Source of the DNA: Amaurobius ferox
Lineage: Eukaryota; Arthropoda; Arachnida; Araneae; Amaurobiidae
NCBI GenBank assembly: GCA_951213105.1
Contig: OX578152.1
Coordinates: 67,992,727 to 68,056,726 of the forward strand
Reading direction: 5' to 3'
DNA: 64,000 bases
The notes under the pieces were generated by a model, which was not told the DNA's origin, did no database searches, and saw only the letters and a program-made list of their open reading frames with translations. The position numbers and the translations under genes are program-made. Positions 10,725-22,721 of this stretch are shown here, in pieces. The stretch's first letter is position 1, and each line of letters begins with the position of its first letter.

Positions 10725-11016
10725 TTCTTTCTTTCTTTCGACCCAGATAATCCAACCTACCCATAGATGTATGGCATATTTGGACGGACGAGACAGTGCC
10801 ACTCAATTTAGACCGCAACCTAGTGGGACCGACATCCATAGGGACCGTACCCTCCTTTCCCTACCACCAATCTCACGGAAAGATTTTCAGACCCACATAT
10901 TTACCGTACCCGTACTCCTCGTGAAAATGGGAATAGTTTGAGCAGAGCAGGGAATCGAACTCACGTCCTCCGAGGGCAATCCCGTGCTTTAATCACTGCG
11001 CTGTCCCACACCGGGA
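10725..11016 (-). repeat. tRNA-derived SINE, near full-length copy with (GAAA)n tail
   Basis: On the minus strand the head (11016 downward) contains CAGCGCAGTGATTAAAGC and box B GAGTTCGATTCCC. The body follows, with the complements of CTACCACCAATCTC and AATTTAGACCGCAACC, and the tail is a GAAA run (CTTT on plus, 10726-10739). Imperfect flanking repeats GATAACCATAAACG (10711) and GATAACCTAAACG (11021) look like a decayed target-site duplication. It keeps box B, unlike the copies at 50 kb. Confidence 0.75.
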
Positions 11017-11261
11017 TAAAGATAACCTAAACGATAGCTTCGAAAGTTCCCAGAATATTTCTCATAAAGCTAGCTTGAGAACAACAAGGAATATGAGCAG
11101 AAAAAAACTGAAAAGAACTCTAGGAAATAGACACTGAATTCTCCACATATAATAGAACGAAGTGGCAGACGCATAGTATAAGGATGGAATGTTTTTTTTT
11201 AACCTCAGATTAATTTCTTTATTTTTCTAGCTTCGATTACGATGATGTTTACCAACAACTC

Positions 11262-11810
11262 GTCTGCCTGTCTGTCTGTGTGTCCGTCTGCGCAATGTAT
11301 GCATCCACTCTGAGTCAAAAACTATTCAACGTAATTTCACAAAATTTGGTAGTGAAGTCTCTTGTTGGTCACCCTGATGCTAATTAAATTTTGGTATAAT
11401 TCGGAAAAAAATAACCTGTTTTTTTTTTTTACGAAATAGCCCTCAAAAATCGTCAAAATCTGAAATAAAAGCGTACATATGCTCAAATGTATCAATTAAA
11501 TGCTTGTTTTATACGTATTTTTTTGATAGCGAAAACAAATAAAACCAATCTCATTAGTCTAGGACTAACCGTTCTCGAGATATTTAAGTTTTTTAGCATT
11601 TTCGCAACACCCCCTTTGAAATACTTGCAGTCGCCAAATGAAAACAGAAAAATTAAGTAAAACCCACAAATTCAGTGTAGTTTTAAGTAATCGCCTGTGT
11701 CTTATTTTGTTCAATTAAATTCAATTCAATGAATTGTGAAAGTAAGAAAGAGAAAAATGAATTTGAATCTGTAGGGAAAATCATGTGCTGCCCATATCAG
11801 ATTTTTTTTT
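11262..11810 (+). mobile_element. family B element B2, 5'-degraded
   Basis: Recognisable from the CTGCCTGTCTGTCTG microsatellite through CAAAATTTGGTAGTGAAG and ACTAACCGTTCTCGAGATAT. It ends GTAGGGAAAATCATGTGCTG, CCCATATCAGA and a T-run. The 5' hairpin is not identifiable. Confidence 0.7.
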
Positions 11811-11936
11811 GTCTCTCCGAAACCGGTTGATGCTTTTAATTAACTGCATAAACTGTTTCTTACAAAGTATTTTTATTTCCCAATCATTACGAAGTCTAAT
11901 TAATTTAAGAGCCTTTCCTTTATAATGGAGTATTTA

Positions 11937-12860
11937 ATATTAATAAGAAAGAAAAATCTGATATGGGCTTTCTCTAAATAATCCAATAACTACTCTTTCT
12001 CATTGCAAATGATGATGTACAAGGAAAACAGCACAAACTTTTTCGCATTGGATTGAAGCCACGTCAATTGAAATTAGGCGCTTTTGGCAACTTATCATTC
12101 CGAACAGAGCAGCTATTCATACTCACGTGCAAAATCGTCATCAAAATGCAATTGAAATGTAATTAATATCTCTCGAAATAAATGGATGTTGGCAAATCGT
12201 TTGGCGTCGAAATGCAGGACTATTTTATCTTCTCTCATGAATAGAATAAACTTAAGAATAATGCTAACAAATTTGCTGCATAATATTGCATATGGAAATG
12301 CAAATCTATTTGATAATATTAACCACTACTTTTTTTAATTTTATGAATTTTTTTTTTTTTTTAATTTTTGATAAATTTGTGTGAAAAACGAGCAATATCT
12401 CAAAGAAGGTTCATGCAAGCGTTTTAAAGTTTAAGTCATTCATTTCATAATGAAAAATAACGTATTAAATGATTATTTGTTTAACAGTATTATTTTCTAG
12501 TATTCTATTCAAGATCCTAATTTTAGAATGATTTTCTCAAGAATTTATTTGTAAATCGTGCAATATTTTGAGCACAGTTCATTGTAGTGTTTAAAATTTG
12601 AATCATGCGTTTTCTAATGAAAAATTAATAACTGAAACGACTATTTATTTATCTCCAGTGAAGATCGCGATTTTTCATGATTTTTTTCAAAAATTCATTC
12701 GAAAATTGACGGGGGAGGGGGGGGCGAACTTTCATTGCTTTTAAAATCAATAGGGATGCCTGTATTGACTGACTGTAATAATCGAACCAAACCCTTTTAA
12801 ATTCATTCGCAATTCATTTGGAAGATATCAATTTTCAAAATTTCCAGTTTTTTTCAAAAT
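11937..12860 (-). mobile_element. old, degenerate family A-type element
   Basis: Minus-strand order is that of A: an AAAATCTGATATGGGC end at 11947, then complements of the TTCATGA(A)TAGAA block, the CAATATCTCAAAGAAGGTTC block and the AATTTGAATCATGCG block. The matches are patchy. It is probably an older subfamily, shared with 21730-22160 and 42459-43400. Confidence 0.5.
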
Positions 12861-13008
12861 TTCCATCCTAAAAGATACGGTATTCCGGGAATAAACCGGG
12901 TTTTTTCCGATCTTTGCAACTCTCTGTACAGTCAAGATGCGGGAGTATCAGTCCCAAGTGCCATACCAGAAGAAGAATGCCTCTTCTCTAGTGGACTATA
13001 ATGACCTT

Positions 13009-13545
13009 GAAATGTTACACAAACAAATCTAAGTGATGTATATAAATTGAAGTATATAGTTTGCGCAGAATATATTGTTTTCTTGAAATTTTTGGAATTT
13101 GGTGATAACGAAATTTAGAACTATTTAGTTCCACTTCTCGTCGTTAGATGGCGACACCAAACTTTTTTCAAGTACTTGTAACATTTGGAGTGGAGCTTTG
13201 CTTTGGTAATAATGCTGACTATCAAGGCTCTCAAAAAAGATAAAGACTCTCTTGATCTAGATTACTACTCTATTTCAGGAATGTCAAAAATACTACTAAC
13301 AAATTAGAGTATTTTTATAAAGATCTGTTTACTAAAAACGGTTTGATTCTTCTTTAATTTGTGCTTAATAATTGGTGTACTAGAGAAATTTTTGGTGTTG
13401 CCATCTATCGAACAGAATGTAAACTAAATAGTCCTGGAATTATTAATATCACGAAATTCAAAAATGTTTGAAAAACATATTCTGTGTATACTATGTATAG
13501 TTCGCTTTATATACATCACTTTTGGATTGATGTCTGTAACATTTC
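13009..13545. mobile_element. fold-back (long inverted repeat) element
   Basis: GAAATGTTACA...AAGTGATGTATATAAA on the left is mirrored by TTTATATACATCACTTTTGG...TGTAACATTTC on the right. The arms continue through an AGAATATATTGTTTTC-like block to TAGATGGCGACACC versus GGTGTTGCCATCTATCG. The imperfect arms are about 190 bp around a unique centre. No transposase is present. The class is unknown. Confidence 0.65.
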
Positions 13546-14289
13546 GATGTTGCTTGAGTTATCTTTAACTACGTTAGTTACAAATATAATAGTGCTGCCA
13601 TCTATGTATACGGAATGAAACAAGAAAACGAAAATTAAGTTTTAGTGCTGACATCTATTAAGTTTATTGAAAATTACAAACATGAAGCATTTTAAAAGTG
13701 TCATTAATCTATAAATGATTTGAATAAAATCAAAAAGTTTAAAAAAGAAATATGATTTCCCTTTAAACTTTTAATACAATCCAGAAAGTAATTTTACAAC
13801 AGCTTTCTATATTCAGGATGAAATATCTTAGATAATTATGCAATTAATTTGACATGAAGTCACTTCCCTAAAAATAACACAATATTATGTTTTAATAGAA
13901 ATTTTTAGAAGTAACAATATACTTCACATAATAAATATTCCAGATTACAATAATATTATATTATTCATTCAAAATTAGAAAAATTGCAAATAAATGAGAC
14001 CTTGCACGATTACAAAATTATTATAAAATATTTTGTGTTATAGGTATATATTACTGTATCTGCATAATTCATACAGGTGTTTGATTTTAAATGAAAAATT
14101 ATCAAGCAATTATGCAACAAGCGCATCGCTAAAAGAAAATAAATAAAATATATCAACGTTCAATTCAAATTTTCTGATCTTGAAATGATCTTTAAATTTC
14201 TGATCTTTAAATTTCACTGATCTAACAACATCAAATAAGCTGATATTTTGAATTGGCTATATAAAAAGCTGGAAAGCATATGAATGTTA
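13546..14289. other. AT-rich spacer
   Basis: Two more loose copies of the TGCTG(C/A)CATCTAT word lie at 13600-13660. Otherwise this is featureless AT-rich sequence. Confidence 0.4.
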
Positions 14290-14375
14290 AAAGTGCCTCA
14301 TTAATTTCCTGTATTTCAAAATATGAATAATATTAAGATATGTTAATAATAATTTCTCGGGAACAAAAAAGTTTC

Positions 14376-14447
14376 CTCCCCGGCGGGGAATCGAACCCCG
14401 GTCTCCCGCGTGACAGGCGGGGATACTGACCACTATACTACCGAGGA
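14376..14447 (-). tRNA. tRNA-Asp (GUC), copy 1
   Basis: A 72-nt cloverleaf on the minus strand: acceptor TCCTCGG, D-arm with TAGTATAGTGGTCAG (box A), anticodon stem-loop CCGCCTGTCACGCGG with anticodon GTC, and T-arm CGGGGTTCGATTCCCCG (box B). A T6 run follows just after the gene (AAAAAA at 14365-14370 on plus), a proper Pol III terminator. It decodes GAC/GAU. Looks functional. Confidence 0.95.
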
Positions 14448-14526
14448 CACAGAAGTTACTAACACATATAGATATTTCAGAATATGAATAATATTAAGAT
14501 ATATCAATATAAAAAAATTGTATATC

Positions 14527-14598
14527 CTCCCCGGAGGGGAATCGAACCCCGGTCTCCCGCGTGACAGGCGGGGATACTGACCACTATACTACCGAGGA
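14527..14598 (-). tRNA. tRNA-Asp (GUC), copy 2, T-stem variant
   Basis: Same 72-nt gene, anticodon GTC. One change (ccccgg-A-gggg on plus) replaces the closing G of the T-stem by T, giving a C49/T65 mismatch. A T-run follows (AAAAAAA at about 14511-14517 on plus). Possibly a less efficient gene. Confidence 0.92.
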
Positions 14599-14690
14599 CA
14601 CAGAAGTTCTTAACACATATACATATTTCAGAACATGAATAATATTAAAATATGATAATAATTTCTCAGGAATTGAAAAAGTTAAACTTT

Positions 14691-14762
14691 CTCCCCGGCG
14701 GGGAATCGAACCCCGGTCTCCCGCGTGACAGGCGGGGATACTGACCACTATACTACCGAGGA
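14691..14762 (-). tRNA. tRNA-Asp (GUC), copy 3
   Basis: Identical in sequence to copy 1 across the 72 nt as read. Anticodon GTC. A T5 terminator lies downstream (AAAAA near 14676-14680 on plus). Minus strand. Confidence 0.95.
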
Positions 14763-14800
14763 CACAGAAGCTGTTAACACATTTATATATTTAAATAAAT

Positions 14801-15093
14801 ATTTCAATTATATTTAGTAAGTTTTTTAAATATAATATTTTTGAAAGCATTAAACAAGAAACATGTCAAATTTAAGCTTTCCTTTCTCTTGAAATTCCTT
14901 TTTTTTTCCTTCAATGCAGGATTGAAACTTCTTTCATTTCCATTTATTTTCTATCATAACCGAATTTTGAAAAAGAAAATAGTTTTATTTAATAGCCAAT
15001 ATACATAAACCGATATATAATGGTCAAAACAAATAAACTGATGCTGCCTGGATCCGCAAAAATTGTTAAAACGATATTTGGTAAAATAGTTTT
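14801..15093. other. AT-rich spacer
   Basis: No repeat or gene recognised. Confidence 0.4.
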
Positions 15094-15101
15094 ATTGTAA
15101 C

Positions 15102-15675
15102 CAGTGGTGTAGTCGTAAAAAAAAAGGTGGAGGGACGGACGCTCTTTTTTTGAAGAATTTTAGCCAATACTGTATAATTTCTGTGATTGACATAGGGCTG
15201 GGAAGTATCGCTATACAAGTATCACCCATATAAAATGCCTTATATAACGACCCTAGTCTCTAAATGTATCGTGGATTTTGTATTGAGATACTTTTTCAAT
15301 TGTATCCAGTTTTTTTTTGTTTTTGTTTTTCTTTTTTTACTTTCCAACTCGAGCTCTTAATATGTTGATAAAATCAAAATAATAATAATTATTCTAATTT
15401 TATTTAGTTATTTATTAAAAACCGAAAATTGTGCTCCAAAGCATATGATTCTCAGCTCAAGAAAGAAAAATCAAGAAAGAAAATTCTTGCATTTTGAAAT
15501 GAAATTATCTCAAAGAGCCTTTCAACTATTACAAGTTGCAAAGGGGTTTTATATGTATATATAAATTTAAAAAAAGAGCGTCCCCTTACAAAGTAAAAAG
15601 TGGGGGTACGCTTGACATCAGGAGGAAAGGTGGAGGGTCTGCGTCCGCCCGCGTCCCCCCTCGACTACACCCCTG
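15102..15675. mobile_element. hAT-like MITE
   Basis: Terminal inverted repeats CAGTGGTGTAGTCG (left) and CGACTACACCCCTG (right), extended by GGTGGAGGG near both ends. The flanks are ATTGTAAC and ACTGTAAC, an 8-bp target-site duplication with one change. CAG...CTG ends plus an 8-bp duplication are hAT superfamily hallmarks. The interior is non-coding. Confidence 0.75.
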
Positions 15676-16217
15676 ACTGTAACATTCAGTGGAGTCGTTA
15701 AAATGGGGCGGATCCACTTTGTTTGAACCCATTGGAAGAACAATGAACTTCCGTAGAACTTTTTCCAGGAGAGAACAAATTCACGAATAAGACGTTCAAC
15801 ATATCGTTGCTTAATGTCTACCTTTGCAACTTTGGACATCCAAACAGGGTTGTTAGAGCCCTGACATCCAAGGAGTCCCTTCACCCCAACCCTATGGGCG
15901 CCTCTGATTGGAACTTATTAAAGTTTGGAAGACTGACTTTTTGAGGAAATGAGAAACAAAGTATTTGGTTACCAACTCTCCCCCTCCCCTCTCCTTCCCA
16001 AAACACCAAAAAAGGGGGGGGGGGCTAAAACATTAAAATCTAAGTATTTTAACAAAAAGAAAATTAGTTCGGTTAGCCGATTAATTGATTGACAATTGAA
16101 TCTATCCATGATCATTTCAGGATCTCATGAAGAAGGAAAGGGGGAAAATTCTGTTCTTAGAGAGTGAGCTAAGCTGAAATATTGGAATACTCTCCAGAAT
16201 TAGATTGCAACTAAAAA
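15676..16217. other. unassigned spacer
   Basis: Holds a CTATGGGCGCC word near 15892, like the ends of 35036-35262, and a G-run at about 16014-16024. No supported exon. Confidence 0.35.
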
Positions 16218-16283
16218 GACACCCCCCCCCCACACACACACACACACACACACACCACCACCACACACACACACACACATACA
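16218..16283. repeat. C-tract and (CA)n microsatellite
   Basis: C9 followed by interrupted CA repeats. The minus-strand ORF over it (VCVCVWWWCVCVC) is an artefact of the repeat. Confidence 0.9.
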
Positions 16284-16865
16284 CCTCCCCTCTTTGTAAA
16301 AGTGTTACAATTATTTGGAATAATATATTTTGCAATGCCATTGATTTATTTTTAAGAACATAAATATTTTCAATTAATTTAGTAAATTTATATTAGTTTC
16401 AACGCTTATAAAATAAGAATTTTCTGTAATCGTGAGAAAAAGAGTTGAATAATTTGAAGTTTTCATTCTCTTTTGCTCAAACAATGTATAACTTCCCCTT
16501 CAAATCAATCACATATTCTTGTCAAGTTATTATTCCAATGCAACTCTAACATGATAACTCCCAGAAATCATGGAACAAATTGTCATCTTACTTCTTTCTC
16601 TACAGTCAATTGTCATCTACTTCTCTTCTTGGACTTGTTCTATTCCATGTATTGTAAAGTTAACAATGCCTTGTTTCTCAACCTATGCCTTTCATCAAAG
16701 TAGCAATCTGCATTGTTTATTGTTTTCCCTGAGATTCCATATTGTATTACAAAACAAACTTTAGGATTTTAAAATAACAATAAAATAAATTTCTAACATA
16801 AAACCTCAATAAGAAAAACATATGAGGAAAAAATGGTACATGTATTCCCGATATCATAAAAGAAA
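16284..16865. other. AT-rich spacer
   Basis: Overlapping plus ORFs at 16473-16764 are T-rich with no domain. Nothing is supported. Confidence 0.4.
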
Positions 16866-17083
16866 AATATCTGATGTGGACAACACATGACTATCTTTGC
16901 AGACTCAAATTAATTTTTTACTTTCCCTACATACATAGTATAATGTATGGGGAAAGTATTGCAAAGGGAGCCGAAAATTCAAATTTGAGTTTTCGACGGC
17001 AGAGCACGTTTCAAGCATCTTTGAACTCGAATCGAACGTTTTTGAAGTGATGTCTGCGTGTGCGTATGTGAGGGAAAATGCTA
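16866..17083 (+). mobile_element. family A/B end fragments
   Basis: 16866-16916 is an inverted B-type 3' end (ATCTGATGTGGACAACACAT, then GCAGACTCAAATT). 16918-17083 is the 5' end of an A-type element: ACTTTCCCTACATAC hairpin, CCGAAAATTCAAATTTGAG, GTTTTCGACGG, TTTTTGAAGTGATGTCTG. It breaks off after the short TG tract. Two ends of different elements therefore abut. Confidence 0.7.
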
Positions 17084-17492
17084 ACCACTTGAAGTTTTAT
17101 TATGAATGAAAGTTAGTAGCCCATAGTTAAACGGTAGGGACGTATGTATGCCTGGGCGTATTTAGAGGAGATCCCCCCCCCCTAAATGCATACTTACATA
17201 TGTATATACATACATATACGTATACTATATGTACTATACATACATACACTAAAATTGCTAATTTAATTTGGAGTCATTCCTTACAAACCATTTTAAAATC
17301 ATTATACATGAACTTTAATAGACAGATTGGGGTTTGAACATAATTTCCACAAAATCAATAACTTTTCACAATGTTAAAATAATATCATCTAAAAAAAAAA
17401 TCTGATCCGAATATCATGCAATATGAGAGAGGGAAAAAAGTGGCTGCACACACTCCCAAGCATGTAACAAAAAAATCTCGGTTTCCCTTTTA
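17084..17492. other. spacer with short palindromic TATGTA/TACATA runs
   Basis: A C-tract at 17173-17181 and alternating ATACATATGTATA-like sequence at 17195-17245. No gene. Confidence 0.4.
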
Positions 17493-18768
17493 TTAACACT
17501 TTACAGCATGGTTGAAAAGTGTTTATCACTTCGTTCATGCTGTCTGTCTGTCCGTTCTCATGATAACTGCCGTAAAAATGACTTTATCAAAATGGAATTT
17601 TAGTATGTTGTTTAGACGGTCTGTACGACATATGGGAATATAAATGAATAATATCACCCAATTAGTTTTGGATTGAACCCGGGTTGAAAAAAATGAAATA
17701 CATTAAACCGTATGGAACCTAATATTTTTCAAACATTTTTTAAGCAAAGTTAAAATTCACAAATTGCTTCGAAAGTTTTAGGAAATATTCAAATTATCCC
17801 ATAAAATATTTAAAAAGAAATTCAGCAAAATATTTATATAAGTTTTTTAAATAAAAATTAAAATAGTAATTACACCCATATTATATAAAGAGATCAAGTG
17901 ACCCACTTCAAATAAAATATGGTATCCATCTTGTGTCAAAATCGTGATTTTTAAAGTTATATTTAGTGTTGTATTCGACCGCAAACCGCTATATTTTTGC
18001 TTAATTTCTGTGCATCTATATTTGAAACAACGCAATTACAATATATTTGAGTTTAAATGATCAATGGTATTCATTTTGTGTAAAAATCGTAATTTTTATA
18101 GTTATTTTTAATTTATATTTAGTGTTGTATTCGTCTTAAAACTGCTTTATTTTAGCTTAATTTCTGTGCATCTATAGTCTGAAGCAACGCAATTACAATA
18201 TATTTGAGTTTAAATGATCATCAAACTTTGATTATTTCTACAACAAAGCCTAATTTTAATGTATGAAGAATGTAAACACATCAAGCTGTAAGATGAATTG
18301 TATAAAAATTATTTAGCTCTGAAGTTTGGAATAAAGCTGATATGAAGGAAATATTCATTGATTTTACATAGAGAGGCAGACGATTTTAAGCATTGACTTT
18401 TTCGATGACGTTTTAAACATAGAGTTAAAATATTTTTACCATTATGGTTTTAAGTTTTAAAGTAAAATAAATCATTGTAGTATTGTGATGAATGAAAGGA
18501 ATGGAATAAAAGTGTATGAGTGAAATATTTACTGCTTTTACATAGAGAGCCAGGCGATTTATATTTCGATGACGTCATTTGAATAAAGTTCATTTTTTTT
18601 TCCGATGAAGTTTTAAGTTTTCAAATATAATAAATTATTGTAGTATTATAATAATTTAAAAAATATTACCGCAGAATATATCGCATTTTAGGGTTGTTTA
18701 AAAAAATTTCATTGCAGTTGGAAAGTGTTTCATAATCAATGCTTTATGCATAATTGACCTTTCTTGTT
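17493..18768 (+). mobile_element. family C element C2, near full length
   Basis: The 5' end is a hairpin (AACACTTTACAGC... with GTTGAAAAGTGTT) followed by CTGTCTGTCTGTCC. Next come ACTGCCGTAAAAATGACTTT, GAACCCGGGTTGAAAAAAAT, two or more CAACGCAATTACAATATATT blocks, and a 3' end GTTGGAAAGTGTTTCATAAT with the CATAATCAATGCTTTATGC hairpin. The middle (about 17930-18060 and 18063-18200) is a tandem duplication of one block. Non-coding. Confidence 0.82.
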
Positions 18769-18871
18769 TATTCTTCAATCTCTTGTTTTAAATTTATTTT
18801 TTAATCATTTGTTTTACTTCTAATTGTTAATCTATTTAGTAATCAAATTACTATAACTTAATCTTCTTTTT

Positions 18872-19787
18872 ACTTTCCTTATATACATAATGTATAAGGA
18901 AAGTATTGTGACGGGGTCGAAAATTCGAATTCGAGTTTTCGACGGAAGAGCACGTTTCAAGCATCCCTGATCACGAACCAAACATTTTTGAAGTGATGTC
19001 TGTGTGTGTGTGTGCGTGTGTGTGTGTGTGTGTGAAAGTATGGGTGTGTGTGTGTCAGTGAGTCTGTGGAAACGATAACTGAAGAACAAATGGACCGATT
19101 CGAACGAAATTTGGTACAAAAATCACAATCTGTAAAAACTGGAAGCCTATTGTTTTTATACGCAATCGAATGTTCAGAACCCCCCTAAATTTTCGCGTGA
19201 AACTTTGAAAAAATCGTCAAAAAATTAAAACCGCTAATAAAGTTACGCAAATAGACATTTCTTATGTAATTTTTCATTAGAAAACGATTGACATAAATTT
19301 TAGAACGCTAATATGAACCGTTCTCGAGGTATTGCACATTTTTCAAAAAAATTATCAAAAAGTTACATAAAATAAAAAAATATATATATTTCCTATTGAG
19401 AAACATGTTCACTTTTCATATGTAATACCATGCGATAAATTTGGTGACATCATTCTCGTGGATCTAGCTCGTTCCATTCATGAAAAAAGATACTTTGGGT
19501 AATACTTTTGTATTTTCACGCCAATAGTCATTTATCTGCTGTAAGAATAACTTATTTCTCCGTCCATAACGCTTGACGAGATTTTGGCGACGAATTTGGC
19601 GGAATGTCGCCAACTTGGCGACATTTTTAACTGTTTCCAAATTAACAAAAATCTCGCCAAATTGATAAAAATGACGCTAAATCAATGAAAATGATGTCTA
19701 ATTGAAGAAAATTCAATATCTTGGAAAGAAAGTAAATTCGTTGCATTATATAAGGAAAGTCATGTGCTGCCCACATCAGATTTTTTT
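18872..19787 (+). mobile_element. family A element A4, full length
   Basis: Starts ACTTTCCTTATATACATAAT with partner TATAAGGAAAGT. It has the ACGGGGTCG block, a TG microsatellite (19000-19055), GGCGA-rich 3' part (19575-19640) and ends TATATAAGGAAAGTCATGTG with CCCACATCAGA and T7. It lacks the GTACTGTAAAAGTAGTAAA block seen in most copies (short deletion near 19725). Confidence 0.9.
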
Positions 19788-20373
19788 AAATTATTTTCAA
19801 AGAAAGATGAAATATTGTGTAAGTGCACCCTTAACCTCGTTGCCAGCCTTGTCTATCTTTTTTATTCGGTAAAAAGCTCGTTTTGCTTCCGAGATTACAA
19901 GAAATGAATCAGTTGATATCCTTGCACTTTTGCTGACGAAAGTCAAAGTCAATATTTAACCACAGTTTTAACAAATAATTAATTATAACAAATGGCTTGT
20001 GATTGTTCATAGAAGATTCCTAGTAATATTTACCATAAGCAAATTAGGCAAATGCTAAAGCCATGCGATTTTTAGGCTGCCCATTTCTCTGACACCACCA
20101 ATATTTCGGATACCTTTTGAAATAGTTTCTTTCCACTCGTCCAATAAAATCTTTATTTCTGCGAAAGGCGTTTTGCGTCTCTTTGTACAGAGAAGCATTA
20201 AACAAGTGTCATTATGAATGACTTTCGAATATTTTGGGTACTCGAAAGATAAGAGTAGTATTCTATTGTTGGATTCTATTAATCCCCCCCTCCTTTTATA
20301 GAGGAAAAATCAATAAACATACAGATAGGGGGTTAAATAGAACATTTGGGGAGAAAGAATGCTAGTGGAATTT
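19788..20373. other. unassigned sequence
   Basis: Slightly less AT-rich (19830-20260) but no frame longer than about 60 codons and no splice-flanked exon that I can defend. Confidence 0.35.
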
Positions 20374-20517
20374 TATGAGAAGGTGCAAGAATTTGAATAT
20401 AAATAGGTAACTATACAACCAGGTTATAATTAATTTATTAATTATTAGTTTATTACTTATTATTTATTCTCTCTCTCTCTTTCTCTCTTTCTCTCTCTCT
20501 CTTTCTCTCTCTCTCTC

Positions 20518-20568
<51 letters not shown>

Positions 20569-20720
20569 CTCGAATTCATTTACGAGAAGGTGCAATAATT
20601 TGAATATAAATAATTGATTAACTATATAATTGACTATACAACCAGGTTATAATTAATTTATTAACTATTATTTTATTACTGATTATTTATTAACTCTCTC
20701 TCTCTCTCTCTCTTTCTCTC
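20374..20720. repeat. local duplication with two (CT)n tracts
   Basis: GAGAAGGTGCAA(G/T)AATTTGAATATAAATA...ACCAGGTTATAATTAATTTA occurs at 20374 and 20584. Each copy leads into CT-rich tracts (20466-20572 and 20694-20720). Confidence 0.8.
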
Positions 20721-21729
20721 TGTAATTAAACTGAACTCTATTCTGTAATTAAACTGAAGTGTCCGTGATATTTTTTTGGTGTTCGGGTTGGGTTGTTAAG
20801 GTTTGGGTTGATCTCCAAATAAATTTTCCGATATTTTTTTCTGTCCATTAGCATTTGAAACAAAGAAAAAACGATTTTTTTTTCCTTCTCCTGCCATTCT
20901 TCTCCAATAACAGAGAAAAAAAATTGTTCACTCTATTCAATATTTTGCATTATTTCTTTTATTTTTTAAAACCTCATATTCTCTCACTCCCTTCTATTTC
21001 TAATCGACTTGAAGAGCGCCTATTATTTTTAAGTTGATATTCTTAAAAGAGGTTTCAGAATTTTTCGTTCATTATTCCCGCAGTTCAGTTAAAAAAAAAA
21101 AAAAATTCTTTCCTTTTCCTTCATGTTTTCGTATTCTCTTTTCTTTGATATCCTACTATATTTCTTCATATGTGTTTTATTTTTTGGCCGATTTTACTCC
21201 CCCCCCCCCCCCCCCGAATTTAAATATTTCAATTTTTTTTTTTTTTTCAGTTTGCTGTTATTGGGCCTCTAAATCTGCATTTGCATGCCAATTTTCAAGG
21301 TTGTAAAATGGACAGGTCAGATTTAAAATATGACTAATACGGGCATCTGTAAATATGATTCCTGGTTTTTAATGTCGAAGTTCTAAAAATGAAAAGTTAA
21401 TAGTAATCTCGAAATTTTGAGTACATTCGATTTTAGCACCTCTCTGGAAAATATCCTGCATACGCCCCTGTATATACATACATTAAAAAAATTACATTGC
21501 TACGATTTGAAATTAAAAATTAATATAATTAAGATAATTATCATATTCGAACTTCATTCTTCGTGTAATTGCATTTTACCTATATCTTCTAGGCTAATAA
21601 TAGGGTCCCCCCCCCTTTGGTTAATCATTGAAAATAATGTACATGTAATTTTTATTGTATAAAATAAAACATACTTTAATCAGCGCCTCATTCTACGTAT
21701 TGCTCCACAAGCCGCCATTTCAAAACACC
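20721..21729. other. T-rich low-complexity spacer
   Basis: Long T- and C-runs (21200-21217, 21233-21248, 21606-21615). The plus ORFs at 20855-21306 read these runs as Phe/Pro and are not credible genes. Confidence 0.5.
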
Positions 21730-22290
21730 CCCAAATTTTCGAATGAATTAAAAAAATCCATTAAAAAATCCATTAATGAAATCCATTAAGGAAAAAATCC
21801 ATTAAAGAAACCCATTAAGAAAAAAATCCATTAAAGAAAAAAAAATTCAATACTGTTAAATATATAACCATTTTATACGTAATTTACCATCAGAAAACGA
21901 ATTGCACTAACCTTAAAAAGCTAGCACGATCCGTTGTCGAGACATAGCGCGTTTTATGAATATATTTATCAAAAATGTTGCATAAAAATGAAAGCGGTTG
22001 CAAGTATCTTTAGCATTTTCCACCTGCAGTATTATGCTATAAATTTTACTAACATCATTCTCCTGGATTTAGCTCGTTCCTTTCACGAGAGAGGACACAC
22101 CTTTGTAATAGTTTTGTATTTTATAATTCGCCAGGTATCATTTATTTCAAAGGATATTAATTAAATAACAATTTGTATTTTGATGTGGATTTTTCACGTG
22201 AACATGACTAAGTCAGTTTGTTAATTTTTGTTTCACGTGAATATCACTAGTCATTTTGTCAATTTAGATTTGCACGAAATATAAGTTAAT
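21730..22290 (+). mobile_element. old family A-type element, degenerate
   Basis: Recognisable blocks: CCCCCAAATTTTCGAATGAA, an AATCCATTAA tandem array (21753-21845), CATTTTATACGTAATTTACC, CTAGCACGATCCGTTGTCGA and CATTCTCCTGGATTTAGCTC. It matches 42459-43400 including the GGATATTAATTAA 3' block. Confidence 0.55.
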
Positions 22291-22721
22291 TTCGCATTTC
22301 TATTTCAGTTCCCCATGTTGTTACCGAGAAAAACGCCAAATTACGCATTACGTAAAAGGAAAACAGAAAATTGCATAATGGAAACTTATACAAGACACCC
22401 ATAATTTTCATTATCTTGGAGAACAAAGGGAAAACTCTATTTTTCTCAAATTTCCTTCTTAGTAAAACAACCTTGAATGTTTGATATGAGAATCTTACTT
22501 AATGAAAACACTTGGTACACAGATAATATAGCCATCATGATTAAATGGAAAAATGTTCTGGACAAAAATTTCCTCATGTCATTTTGTTGTAATAACACTA
22601 ATTAATAAGCGGATAAAATTATTAATTTCATAACACGCATCTGATTCACGCAAGCAGAGGGTAGAAGTTAAAACTCCATCTATCTATCTATACAATATAA
22701 GACTTTCAGGTACGTAACGCT
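22291..22721. other. AT-rich spacer
   Basis: Nothing recognised. Confidence 0.35.

Larger units (their letters stand above)
14290..14800. repeat. tandem triplication carrying three tRNA-Asp genes
   Basis: A unit of about 151-164 bp is repeated three times: AATATGAATAATATTAA(G/A)ATAT, a T/A-rich spacer, the tRNA, then CACAGAAG and TTAACACAT. The flanks are clearly homologous, so the tRNA genes arose by local tandem duplication. Confidence 0.85.

Noticed and set aside
15618..15884. 88-codon minus ORF
   Set aside because: Starts outside and ends inside the hAT-like MITE. No domain.
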